DNA from: Branchiostoma floridae
Taxonomy: Eukaryota; Chordata; Leptocardii; Amphioxiformes; Branchiostomatidae
Length of the DNA stretch: 40,447 nt
Direction: 5' to 3'
Assembly (NCBI RefSeq): GCF_000003815.2
Contig: NC_049992.1
Span: 12,319,917-12,360,363 of the forward strand
The notes beneath the pieces are model-generated. The model was not told the DNA's origin and ran no database searches. It saw nothing but the letters and a program-made list of their open reading frames with translations. The position numbers and the translations under genes were made by a program. Shown one piece after another: positions 22,253-34,800 of this stretch (positions within the stretch are counted from its first letter, which is position 1; the number at the start of each line of letters is the position of its first letter).

Positions 22253-24517
22253 ATGGTAAGACCTTATGATACTTTCATTTTCACGCATGCACATCTATTT
22301 TAGTGTGCTTAGCTTAATCATCATTCTTTTCTTATGATTCCCTGCATATATGCATGTGAAACCAAAAAAGAACGGAAAAACAGAGATTTAAATTGCAGAA
22401 TGCTAAGATTATTTGAGACAAAGTTGTCTCAGGCAATGCGAGCGATTCCCGGCGGGAGGGCGGCTGTTCACGTCGGACACAACAGCATAGTCTGGTTTGT
22501 CCTCTGTAGCAGGAATGTGTACCTGTTGTTATTCTGCCGGCACAGAAACGACAATGAGCCCATTTCTTTACCTTTTTTCACCTTTTTTTTTGCAAAAAAA
22601 CCCTCTTATTTTATCTGTCATTCCAGGCTACGATGACATGTACTCTGATGACTCTGGTGATACTGGCCTGTGTGGCAGGTGCTTTCGCTGTTCCAGCAGC
22701 CGCGCCCGCCCCCGAGGCGAAGGAAAAGTACGAGGTGGGTCATTGAATTCGCCTGTCCATACATTAAATGGTTCTGGCAACGAAATTCAACATGTCTTTT
22801 CCATAGAGACATTATTTCAAATACAATCACGTAGTGAAAGATAACTGTCATGTCACTTTGCTAACCTCAAAGTCTTCTGACTAGTGTGCATTTTCACTAC
22901 ATGTTGGCGGATAGTTTAACTTTCAACTAATGTGTGTGTGCCACACTTACAGCACCTGACCCTGCCGATCAACGAGCGCGGGACGAAGTTTGACGAGGAA
23001 GTTGACGTGGATCATGACGGGAAGACCCTGCGCTTTCACGTGCCTGACCACAACACGGTGTCTGACAGCAAGGTCGTGTTCGACTTCAAAAATGTAAGCG
23101 CGCTTCTTGTTTTTTCACTATTAAAAATAGTATACATAGAATCCGCATTTAGCTTCATCTTCTTTCTACTGGTCTACTTTCAAAAGATAAGATATCTCCT
23201 GTCTTGATTTCAAACATACAAAACTTCTTTATTTCTTACATTTTCCAGAGGAAGGTGATGACCCTGTTTGAGAAGAGTCAGGGGAAGCATTGCCTGCTGT
23301 CCGACATGCCGGAAGACATGGCCTCGTTCGAGAGCGTGGAGGAAGGACTCAAACTGGTCGCTGTAAGTCGTGTTATAGTCACATACATGTAGTAACTGTT
23401 TCATTCTTCACTTTCACAGGCTGTGTATATCTCCTTTCCGACATGATTATGGTTCTTTTACTTTATGTTGACTTCTGATCTATCCCGTTCATGTTTAAAG
23501 TGCCTCATAGTTTTATTAAAAAGTCTATATAAGTTATATTGGTTTTGTTTCAAGCTCAATTTTATTGTACATGTAATGGCTTCAAGAAGAATAGCTGAAA
23601 CGACTAATAACGTTAACACTTATGGAGATCCAAATAAAACAAAAATTCACGGAGCAAATGTGCGCGAGAACCTTGCTATCTGACTATAAGCACAGTTATT
23701 TGTGCGGTGCTGATATCTGTTCTTTTTCCCAGGACCCCAGTGTGCCGACCAAAATCGTCCGTAAGACCTCCGTGGAGACCAACAAGCGCGTCCTGCTGGA
23801 CCAGGTGTACGACAGGTCCTCCCTGAGCCCGGAGATGCAGGAGATGTGCGCCGGGCATGAGATCCACAGCGTGGAGGAGATTGGAGACGAACCAGAGGTC
23901 AAGGAGGGGGAACCAGGTATGTTGCAACTTGCAATATTTCTAAATACATCAAACTCCCAACACTTTGTAAATCATTTCAAGGTAGGCGCGAAGTATTCGC
24001 AACAGCTAACTTTGCTCTCCTAAATTTAAGCCAGACTTGAAAGTTGTTTTCTTTTCTTTTACAATGTCAATGATTAATTCTTTGAACAGAAATAATGCAT
24101 TTATTGACACTTAACAATTAATTCTGCTTGCCGTGTTGAACCCTAACACAGCAAGTTAAGGATGTGTTGTAGTACAAAATTCAGCTGTCTCATGACAGAA
24201 ATGGTTGTAATAGCCCGTACAACGACTGTGAATAGCTAAAATTTCTACTGAAGTAATGTTCGATTTTGTTCAATTTTGTTTTTCCTACAGAGTCCGACGG
24301 TGCTGACGGAGGGTCCACCCGTGTTCGCCGGCAGCTAACCATCACCTGCCCCCCGCCTCAGTGGCATTGGAGTTGTACCCTCATAACCAACAGCTGTATC
24401 TACTACTTCACCTGCAGCGGAACTGGCAATCCTGGCCAGCCCCCATCCTACTACACGTGCACTGACAACCATCTCTACTCCGGTATGGGATGGGAGTGCA
24501 CGCCGTTCTGCCCCTAG
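22253..24517 (+). CDS. Secreted BRICHOS-domain precursor with C-terminal Cys-rich peptide
   Basis: Predicted protein of 258 residues. Exons: leader about 21838-21902; 22215-22255 (its last three bases are the ATG); 22627-22734; 22953-23093; 23249-23362; 23733-23916; 24291-24517 (stop TAG). All joins are GT-AG and in phase. Residues 1-22 form a signal peptide (LVILACVAGAFA). A BRICHOS domain spans roughly 50-172, with its conserved Asp81 in VVFDFKN and Cys pair Cys99 and Cys161. An acidic linker ends in the furin-type site RVRR (194-197). The released peptide, 198-258, would start with Gln (possible pyroglutamate). It has seven Cys, three Trp and five Tyr but no Lys or Arg. BRICHOS domains act as intramolecular chaperones for beta-prone C-terminal segments (chondromodulin; annelid alvinellacin/arenicin precursors); here the peptide is neutral to acidic, unlike cationic antimicrobial peptides. 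Its function is unknown. Confidence 0.88.
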
Positions 24518-25045
24518 TAGAGCCCATGTAATCTATGGGCTTGCCTCGAGTTTGTACTTGACACAGGGGATTTCGATATCAAAACGTACACGCTACGTAG
24601 TTAGTTCTCTCACAATTGTGTGGCTGTTACATTTTGAGGAATGAAAATATGGCAACACTTTTATCTTGTACTTGGCTGTTCATGTTCATGTTACGCAATG
24701 ATATTTTTAAAAACAAATAATGATGTCTTTTCCTTCTACAGTGCTGTATCTGTATGTATTTTTCGCTGTTCAGTTCTTATGCCAAATTGTAACTAGAGCT
24801 CGGGTTTCGCACCTTTTCCAAATTGCAACCCACTATTGATACTCAATGACATTGTCTGACATGTAACGTACCGATTTAACTATTCCATGTTATGCTTTGT
24901 ACTGATAAATCATTACTTGTCAGTAACGAAATCTTTAATGCAAGCAGAGTGAGTGCACTTGTTCTGTTCGTGTATTCGTGGCGTTTCTTTGAATAACCTG
25001 TTCTTACAGCTTCTATTGGAATAAAAGAGCTCACTCAGGAATCAA
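24518..25045 (+). other. BRICHOS gene 3' UTR and poly(A) signal
   Basis: AATAAA at 25020-25025, followed by T/G-rich AGTGTTCTTAGCATTTGTTGG, marks the probable transcript end near 25045. No other feature is seen. Confidence 0.7.
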
Positions 25046-27700
25046 GTGTTCTTAGCATTTGTTGGTACATGTGGTTGACCTTGGAGACTGACTACGAATA
25101 ATCAAAATCAATCTGCATAGCTCACTACCTTAGACATCTGGGTCATAGCGCTGAATTGAACAGCAGTTACTATTGAACATTAGTAAGAAATAGTAAGAAA
25201 ACATACCTCGTCTCCACTACAGTTGTGTCCATATCCGTTTGAAAGAAGACACAAACATTATCCTTAAACTAAAGAGATTATAGGCAGACCTTGAAAGACT
25301 GTTGCTCAAACCTTCCATAACCCTTGCCGTGTTGACTCGTGTGACAGACTATCCTATCATTTGAAAAGATTTTCAGTGTCCTGTCCCCGTCATTCACAAT
25401 AGAACGCCCCTATAACCCACTGGTTCAAGATAGGTTCAGCCCTCAACGTTAAATAAACACCTGACCCTTGCGTGTCAGTATAACGTCTACCTGTGTATAA
25501 TCGTAACCCAATATCCATACGCCATTATGGTTTCACACTATAAAGTGAAAACAACACGGTGCACCGTCAAGTGTAAACAGATGAGGGTAAAAAATGGATT
25601 TAACACCGCTCGTCACCTAATTACGTACAGGTAAGTTTTGTATTCATTGCATTAGATTCGATAATCAGAGGGATATGATATATGAACTCATAAATACCGA
25701 GGTGTAATACTGGCGGCAATTTAATGTTTGCTTCGCCTTCGACATGCCTGGTTTTAAGCCTTTGTTGTATTGAAATTAGAAGCATTCTTGTTTTTCTGAA
25801 ATATTCTTTTATGTGACAAACAAAAAAAAGCGCTCGACCAAAAGAATAGGGTACCCCCGGGTACGGGCGCAAACTCTCCTGAAAAACAACGGATGAAATG
25901 ACAAACATGTTTTTCTGATGGATGTTTTGCTCGGCGAAGACTTCCCGGTACTACGATGTTTACCAAGGGCAATGTTGTTTGTGGCAGGACAACCCAAACG
26001 AACTTGCAATTGACACTGGTGTAGAACAACTCTTTGTTTCGCGGTGAAAACACTTCGTGGTAAAAACAATTGCTTCATATTCCTGTAATTCCAGGTAATC
26101 GACAGGAAATGCGTCAAATAAGTAACGTTATACAGATGTTTTTCTTCTTTTAACTTCACCGCAAAGTGTTTTCACCTCGAAACAAAGAGTAATCTACACA
26201 ATCTCAAGTGGTAAAATCACTATAACTGGATAACGTTAAGTACTCTGTGTTGAAATTGAAAATGTTTCTAAATACTCATGGTAACGTTGCACTCAAAAAC
26301 ATGTCGGTGAATTTTACGCCTAGTTGTCATGTGATAACTAAGCTTTCCACACTTCCATTGTCGTTTGACACACGTACAAGCTCTTTTAAATCATTGCCGT
26401 CGGACTATACACCAGTACTGGACGTCGTGCTCTAAAATTGCGAACATCTGTTGGACACTGGGCCATGGTTATATTACCGACTTGTGCATGAAGTGTATTT
26501 GCTGTGTCCTGGTATTCGTGACCTAGTAGGTAGTGTGTGTGACAGTTTTATAGTTTATCCCTCTCCAGACATGTACACTCTCAGCTGAAGCTGCCCACAC
26601 AGACGCCCAAACGGTCATTGAACTTTTGACTTCTACAAGGGACGTCTTTTTAATGGAATGAATGGATATATCCCCGGAGGCTTGATGAATAATTCATTCT
26701 CTATACAGTAAGCAAACACTGAAACTATGTCAAGACGCTTTGTGATAAACCGTTAGAATAGACAAGTCGTCCATCATACGTACCGGTTGCGTGAAGAAAA
26801 AAATACCATATGTGCATTTTCACCCCTAATTCAAACATTCAGATGTTTGAGAATCTTTACTGTCGAGTTCTGGAGATTACCCTTCGCCATCTACAGCATG
26901 TTCTGAGATGCTGCCGCCAAAATGATGGAGTTTCACACAGCTAGAGGTTTACTTGAAATTACAATAATGGTTTGTGCGCCTAGCGATCAATACCTTCCAT
27001 TGTTGCACGCACGAGGACTCGGAACCTCGTGTCCTACTACTTCATTGTGCGTCATTCGTACCGGCCCGTGAAGTCACGAACAGGAGTACTATATACACTA
27101 GTCATGTGATTGTAGATGTAGTATGATATCACACTGTAATCGTACTTCAGCTTCATCACCACGACCTGAACTTAGCTTGTCATTTATGAATGTACTACGT
27201 TACAAGTACATTAAAGGTCTTTTACGTGTCCCGTTTATGGTGCAGGTCTGCGCATACACAAATTGTCACTCCCACTTTAAGGCTGTAGTCAGATCTTGAA
27301 ATAACAAGAGCAGAAAAATGAGCAGTTATTCCATTTTCAGACGTCATTAACAAAGTAACGAGGAACCGACAAAGGTAAGTCTTTATTAGACAAAAATAGT
27401 ATAATTGTATTCTTATCACCGGGAGTCAGACATACCAATATAATTCTTAAATGTCTCTTCTGCCGCTGTTTATATAGTAATCATTAGTGGAAGCAAGCAA
27501 TATAGTTTTGGATTTTGCCTTGGTGGTACGTGTTTTCTTGGATTTTGATTTATGAAAACATATAACGTGCATATCGCGTGCGGTGAAAATGGGATACAAC
27601 AGGGAGTCTGGGAACGAGTGCTGTACATAATCACGTGACGCATGAGAGCCACCTGTTTTCGTACCCGGAAGTCATCAAAGGTTTTTCCACGAAAAATAGA
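25046..27700. other. Intergenic region
   Basis: No coding exon is supported on either strand between the BRICHOS gene and the convertase leader. The only structure noted is the inverted repeat at 26028-26191. Confidence 0.5.
26028..26191. repeat. MITE-like inverted repeat
   Basis: 27-bp arms: ACTCTTTGTTTCGCGGTGAA... at 26028 and its near-perfect reverse complement ...TTCACCTCGAAACAAAGAGT ending about 26191, with a ~110-bp spacer. No clear target duplication. Probably a small non-autonomous element or hairpin. Confidence 0.65.
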
Positions 27701-27828
27701 AGTACCATCATGATGATTATGTTTGACCCTGACAGACTGGATGTTTGGACTGTACGTTGTGTGTCTTTGGCGTCTAGGTTGCCTTGTTGTTCTAGACCTT
27801 AGGAGGTAAAGAAGAAACAAAGTTGAAG
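27700..27828 (+). other. Candidate 5' leader exon of the convertase gene
   Basis: The first coding exon starts with a splice acceptor (CTTTCTTCCAG at 28861-28870), so an upstream non-coding exon must exist. A good donor, GTTGAAG/GTAAGTC, lies at 27828/27829. A CGG-rich patch at 27893-27935 follows just downstream. The start boundary is unknown. Confidence 0.35.
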
Positions 27829-28879
27829 GTAAGTCAGGGACGGCGATTCAGTTTTAATAGAGTCATGACCAGTCATGAAAAGGGCGGTGTACTCGACGGC
27901 GGCGGCGGGCAGGGGTGAGACGGGGCCCGAGCACTGCACCATGCACGAGCGGTAGTTGTGACGGGGACTGCCTTCTACTTATAAGGCCCAACGGAGCAAT
28001 TTCGGGCCATTTTGATAAGGACAACCATGGGCTAACAAGTGGCAGTAACGTTGCATGTATCATGACTCTCTATCGGCTGTACTTGGAACGACAACGTTTG
28101 CTGGTTTCAAGGCCCAATTTCCATCTATTGAATCAACAGTTTATTTCCGGTACCAATGGTTTGTTTGCCAAGGGTTGCTTTAAGGAATCCATACGATTTA
28201 TCATAACCAGAATCTGATGAATTTATAACTGTACATTGTCTGAGGTCTGCCTCCAAAAATTTGCTGTCGTTGTTGTTTTAAGCTAACGTTAATTCAGTAG
28301 GGCATATTTGGGGCAGCGTTTGTCTGATGAGTGTCTAAATTATGTATGTGTTTGTATTAGTTTCTGTAAGTCACCAAGATAGCTCAAGAACGGCTGGTCT
28401 TATCATTTTGTGTGTTAGTAGGTTGTGCATTTTGTCCCTCCTGGCAGCTTTAAACAGTACCTCCAGTTTTGAGGAAAAAGGTGTCATTGCTTTGGGCCTC
28501 CTAGCAGCTTAAGTCCTTGAACTGTTAGGCTAGGGTGCTTTTGGTAAAATCTTTCATAGAGGATAATTGAATTCCATGCAAATGAAGGCCACAATTTTCA
28601 TAATCAATGAGGAAAGAGTTAATTCAATTTATTCATTTAATTGAAAATCATCAGGGTCGTCCCTTCAGTTAACTTACTGATTTCCAAGGGAGCCCTTCCA
28701 AAATCATTTATAAAATACAAGAAACAAGAAAATAATTCCTGAACTTCATACTTGCAGCATTTTGGAACATCTTTGGACATTAATTATCAGGGCATTATTC
28801 ACATAATTGATGAGGAAATGCTACAATAAGGCTAATCTTTGCTGAGGTAAGATTTTTTTCTTTCTTCCAGCACAGAAAC

Positions 28880-31800
28880 ATGTCTGTAAAACTTGCTGTG
28901 CTTCTGTCCATTATTATACTGCTGATAAGTGTGGTGTCCAGTAACAAACCCATCCTGGAGAAGACATGGGCAGTCCAGCTGGAGGGTGGACGGGAGGAGG
29001 CGCTGCGTGTAGCACAGAAGGCAGGGGTGACTTTGGTTAAAAAGGTGAGACTTATCTTGAGTTCAATGTTGCCCAAGTGATGTGTAAATGCATGCATTAT
29101 CAAGTTATTAGATATTTCTGACAGAGCACTTGTTCCCAATGTGTTTGTGATGACTAAAACCTTAGCTACTGGACAATCTGAATCATACCTTTTATCTGTA
29201 ATCATTAAATTAAAATTTGTTTTCTTCTGCCGTCAGATATTTGGAGACTATTACCTTTTCAAGGAAGAAATCAATGCCAGACAGACTCGTCTTAAGATTA
29301 AGGACAAGGACAGGGAAAAGATTCTCAAAGCTGACCAGTCGGTAAGTTTGAATGATTTTCCAATGGTTCAATTTCCTTGAAAGACTTTTATAGAATTTCC
29401 ACTAGATTGTGATATCTAAATAATGAGTTGATTAAGAGGATCAATTTAGCTGCATGTATCATGAAACTTTTTATTTCCTGACACCTGTTTGTGATTAATT
29501 GAAGAAATGTATTCCATGCTATGTATGGTTAATCATGCAGGTAAAAATGGTGAAGGAACAACTCACTCACACCAGGCAACTTTATCAGGATCAAGGTGTG
29601 GTCTTCAACGACCCAATGTGGGGCTCTCAGACATATTTGGTAAGTTCAATAGGTGCCAAAGTGTGTCCCAGAATGAGACAAAGAAAAACAGAATAGAGTA
29701 AGAGAAAGTGAGATGTGTAGAGATGACTGAAATTACACTCTGCCATTCATAATATTTTACGAAATGAAATACTGTGTAAAGAAGATGTTGGAAGTGTAAG
29801 ATACAAAACAAATCACACTTTTTGATATCCCTGGTGAAAGAACTGTGCTACACGACTCTGTTGGTGACTTTTGATGTATTGTGATATCTTTTTCTGGTGT
29901 GCTGGTGATATTTCAAACTCTAACTTTATCATTTTTTGCGACCTTACTTTATCTCATGCCTGTAGATCACAGTTCTTCAACTTTGCACCATTTTCCAACT
30001 CCTTGCTTATATCTCTGGCTCTATGTATGCTGCTGACCAGTGTCTCTGGCACAGTTGTACAGGTACACCTCACACTACATATCTTCATTGTACTATAAAT
30101 TCTCTTTGTAATATGTAAATTCTGGTTGCCTATACCCCAAGTGCCATAATGTGATCATTACATTGTTCAACAATGGTATTTGGTATATGGTAAAACAAAC
30201 TGAATTGTTTTTCTTTAGGTTTTAAATTTTCGAATTGTTGTGGGGGGAAAATGAAGTAACACTTGATAATAATACAAATTGTTTTTTTAAAGTCTATTTT
30301 AAAAATCAAACAAAAAAATATTAAAGAGAAATGAAATAAGACCCACGTTGAAAATAAACATTATGAATTGAAACATCATTGTCCAATCATTGAAGTGATA
30401 AATATAACACATAATGTTGTAATCAGATAATGTAAATGGTTATGATTATTACAAACTTAAGTTATTTAATAGTATTTATTCGCATTGCAGCACACTGGCA
30501 CAGTGCACATGAATGTTCTCCCAGCCTGGGAGAGAACACAGAAGGGAGAGGGGGTTGTGGTGGGGGTGATCGATGATGGCATATTCACCAACCAACCAGA
30601 CCTGAGAGATAATCTGGTTAGTCATCTATTTAAACATTGCTACTTCAAGCTCAATGGATTATCTTGATAGGATTAATGTTGATTTATTTTGTTAGAATCT
30701 GAAGGGAAGCACTTATTGAGGAGGCATTAATTACATATGGTTGATGCTTTTGGTCTAAAAAATTTGACTATCATTTTATCTATCTGAAAAATAATCTTGA
30801 AGTTCAGTGTAAATCTGTGGGGTTTGGTTCAATGCCTTTTCAAATGGTATGTTCTGAAACTAAAATGATAAACTTAACTTATATTCTTTCTTCCTTTTTT
30901 TATTTTGACTTAAGATCTTTTAGATATTTGTGGACCTTTTTGGGTATGAAATTAATTTAATTTAGAATTTTTTCAACTGAATCTATCTATCAACTGGAAC
31001 AATATTTTTGCTAACCAAGTCTTCCATGTAATAGATATAATGCATGTACATTGTAAATCTTTATAATACGAGCGATCGCTATGATGTCACGGTGACGCAG
31101 TGGTAGGCAAAAAGCAGGTGTTTGGCAAAAGATTGATTTACATATTAACCAGTAATTTGAATATCAATTTTTGATCCAATCTACTGACGTCCTGGTAGGC
31201 AACAACCGTCCAATACCCCAGACTAGTAAAATCTAGCAATGCAAAAGCACCACCTTACTGAGTAGAGGTGCATTGCAAGTTCAAATACCATGAAAAGTTT
31301 AACATTTATTTTAACATTCAACCTGTGCTTCCTTCACCATGCAGGCTCCTGGTTTGTCTTATGATGTCTTGGGGGATACATCAGACCCAACACCCAACAT
31401 ACCACAGCTAAGGTAAGGGGTTAGAATTGTTACTGACACAATAAATCATGACAAGTCTTGACTAATGTTTGACTTTTTGTTGAAAATAAGGAGGCCTAAT
31501 TTTAACTACAGGGCATTTATACAGAATTCATGTTCCAACAGTTCCAGGGTGTTTTGAACAAAGTTTAGCAACGATATCTTCAAGTGTAACATTACTACAA
31601 CAGTATAGTTCTATTATTAAAGAACTTCTTCTAAATGAAGTTGTTTAGATGCAATAACCAGTAGCATTTGAGACATTTGCTGGAAGGTCTGTCATTCTAT
31701 GCCATTACCATTATTTGGTTATTTGTGCTACTTTTAAAATTCACATTTTAGGTGCCATATGTTAAGGTTTAGCTGAATTGCACAACTTAACTATGACAGT

Positions 31801-34800
31801 CAACAAGAAAGTCACATGATTATTCATGTGCCTTGTTGTTTTCTGCAGCCATGGTACCAACTGTGCAGGAATTATTGCTGCAGTCCACAACAACAGCTTT
31901 TGTGGCGTGGGAGTGGCTTATAGGGCCAAGGTTGCAGGTACATTTAGGGAGACAGTAAAGTTTTTCTTAAACATTTTGTAAGTTAAACTTTGAAATCTAG
32001 TGTTACAGGCATTTGACATTTGTTCCACAACTTTAGTCCAGACCTTTATATTGCAGCATTATCATGATAACATTTCTTCAATTTTTCAGATATCAATACA
32101 CAATCATTAAGTGATAATGGGTCAGGATTGTGATAATCTGGTATGACAAAAGTTGAATAACATGTTAGTCAGAATATGTGTATGAAAATGACTTAATATT
32201 TTAATTTGAAATATTTCTTTACCAATTGCAATGTTCAGATTCAGATTTTATTTGCAATGACCAAGGACATTATATAAGAGTTATTCAAGATAACTCTATA
32301 TTACCTGCATTGCATCAATTATCACAAAGCATCCATGTTCGGACTGTTTGCCTATTCTTATTGCTTTGTCTCAGGTATAAAAATGTTCAGTGGTGCGATC
32401 ACAGAGTTGTCGGATGCCCAGGAGGCGTCAGCCCTCAGTCATGAGCACCAGCGCATCAGTATCTACTCCTGTAGCTGGGGGCCCTCAGACTGGAACAATG
32501 CACTGGAAGGACCTGATACCGTCGCTAAAGAGGCGCTAACCATGACTGCACAAGAGGTGTGGAAATGCTGAAATGTTGCCATTGTCTCTTTGTCTTTGTC
32601 ATTTGTCTACAAAAATCTCTGTGGATGGATGGCATTCAGCACCAGGGACAGGTTTATTCAAGTCATGGATGGTGACAAATGATTGTGATGGAAGTAGTGA
32701 CAGTAGTATTGAATGTGGCTCAAATTTCTCTCAATAGTGTACAGAAAATGTGTCTTTGCCTGTGAGTGGACGACATTCAGCACCAAGGACAGGTTTGGCT
32801 CTGTTTGTGTGTGTGTGTGTGCATATCTATGATTGTTTGTATGTTAGACTGCAATTACAAATATAAGTTCATACACAAGTGAAAGTATATAGTGCCAAAA
32901 CAGGACTTTTTTCCTGTTAATGGCTGTCATTCAGCACCAAGGACAGATCTGATTGTGAGTGCAGACATAGTGAACCGTTGTAGAGGTATGGTTTATAACA
33001 TTTATCGTATTATTCCTCAGGGCCGAAGTGGTAGAGGTTCGATCTTTGTGTTCTCTACTGGTAATGGTGGATCGTACAATGACAGCTGTGCCTACAATGG
33101 CTACATCAACACCAACAACACCATCGGCATTGGCGGGCTGCTGCAGGATGGGTCCATCCCCAGTTTTGCTGAGTCCTGTACCAGTGTGTTTGCTGTTACC
33201 TATAGTAGGGACTACACAGGGGACACTGCTAACTTGGTGAGATCTTTCATTATACACATTTACTTCTTTAACTGCAATTTGTTGAAAGCAGGAAGTGTCA
33301 AAATCACATTTTTTTTTTTTTTTGCAAGTCAAAGTTGGCAGTTAGGGCTAATGGAACAATTTGATTTGTTGGTTCTGAAATTTCTGTGTAAAATTACAGA
33401 AGAATTCAGCATGAAAACATGATGCTGGGGTGAATATTTGCAGCTAACTCTGCATGTTGAATCATTGAAACTGTGAGCACCAAAATGTAGGTTTGCTCCA
33501 AGGCCTTAGATTCATTTTTTAATGTTGATATTCCAATCTAGCATTGTTTTGCTTGAATCCAAGAAGCAAGAAATCAAACTAATATGGTCTGATCTTGAAG
33601 CAGTGAGTTTGATTTTGCCTGTGTTGCTCACCCGACATGCAAGCTATTGGAAAGGATTGCAGTCTTTAGGACAGGACATTAAGCTGTAGTGCTTGTCGAA
33701 AAGAGTTAGGGGAATTTCCCCGGTACAATGAATCTGTCACAACCAGTGGAAGATTAGCCTTTCAGTGAGCTAAAACTGGAACTTTGAATTCCTTTTATCA
33801 GTGATGATGTACATCTTTACCACAGGTTGTCCCCTCCAGAGCCTCAGGCTGTGGTACGACCTTCTCTGGAACATCCCCTGCTGCTGCCATGGCTGCTGGG
33901 GTCTTCACACTTGTGCTGAGCGCCAAGTAAGATGCGTTTCCTGTCAATACTGATACAGTTATTCAGCCTTTTTTTAAACGTAGAGCATGATACTGTAAAT
34001 GTATGTGGTGGTTTAATGTTCGCAGTTTTTGTGGTGGCTGCTTCACTGCAAATTTAAAACCACCACAACCATTTTTCCATGGCAGTAAGAGACTACAGTG
34101 CATGGTGCTACCACGAACTTAAAACCACCACGAAAAGTCATTTTCCCGCTACCTGCAAAATTAAATCCCCGCAAAATGAAATGCATTTACAGTAACTGAG
34201 AATAATACGTTTTTTTTTCATCCCTTGCCTTGAAAATTTCCTACTAAGTGGCTGTACTGAATAAAGCTTTTATCGTTTCAGTGACCAACTGTCAGTACGA
34301 GATGTCCAACATCTAGTGACTAGAACCTCCAGGAGCACTGGGATCTGTGGTCAGACTTGGAAGGAAAACTCTGCTGGATTCAGAGGTAAGTCCAATCTCT
34401 TTCTCTACCTGTATCTGTCAAAGGTCCAAAGCTCAAATCTACAAACAATGCCAAAGGCAAATATATTCACCTCTATGTAAAGGAAGGTATTGTTTGTTTG
34501 CTTGTTTGTCTTGTTATGTGTATGTAGTTATTTGAATATTGTAAAGTGAGAGAATGAGAGAGAAGATGGTGCAACCAGAAACTGGCATGATAGAAATGTT
34601 GGCTTGGTCTGGATCCAAAATTGGTCCCACAGGCTGGCAAGAAAATACATAGGCAAAATAAAAGAGAAATTCACAATAATGAATGAAATAACAAGCTCAC
34701 AAAAATGATTAATATTTGTCAGAAGTCATATATCTATCATGTAAGCTGCAGTTTATTGTTATCATATTATATGCAGTCCATTCCATTCATATACATAAAG

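Noticed and set aside
25754-26159. 116-residue minus-strand frame
   Set aside because: It crosses an inverted-repeat element, has no recognisable domain and no splice or promoter support.
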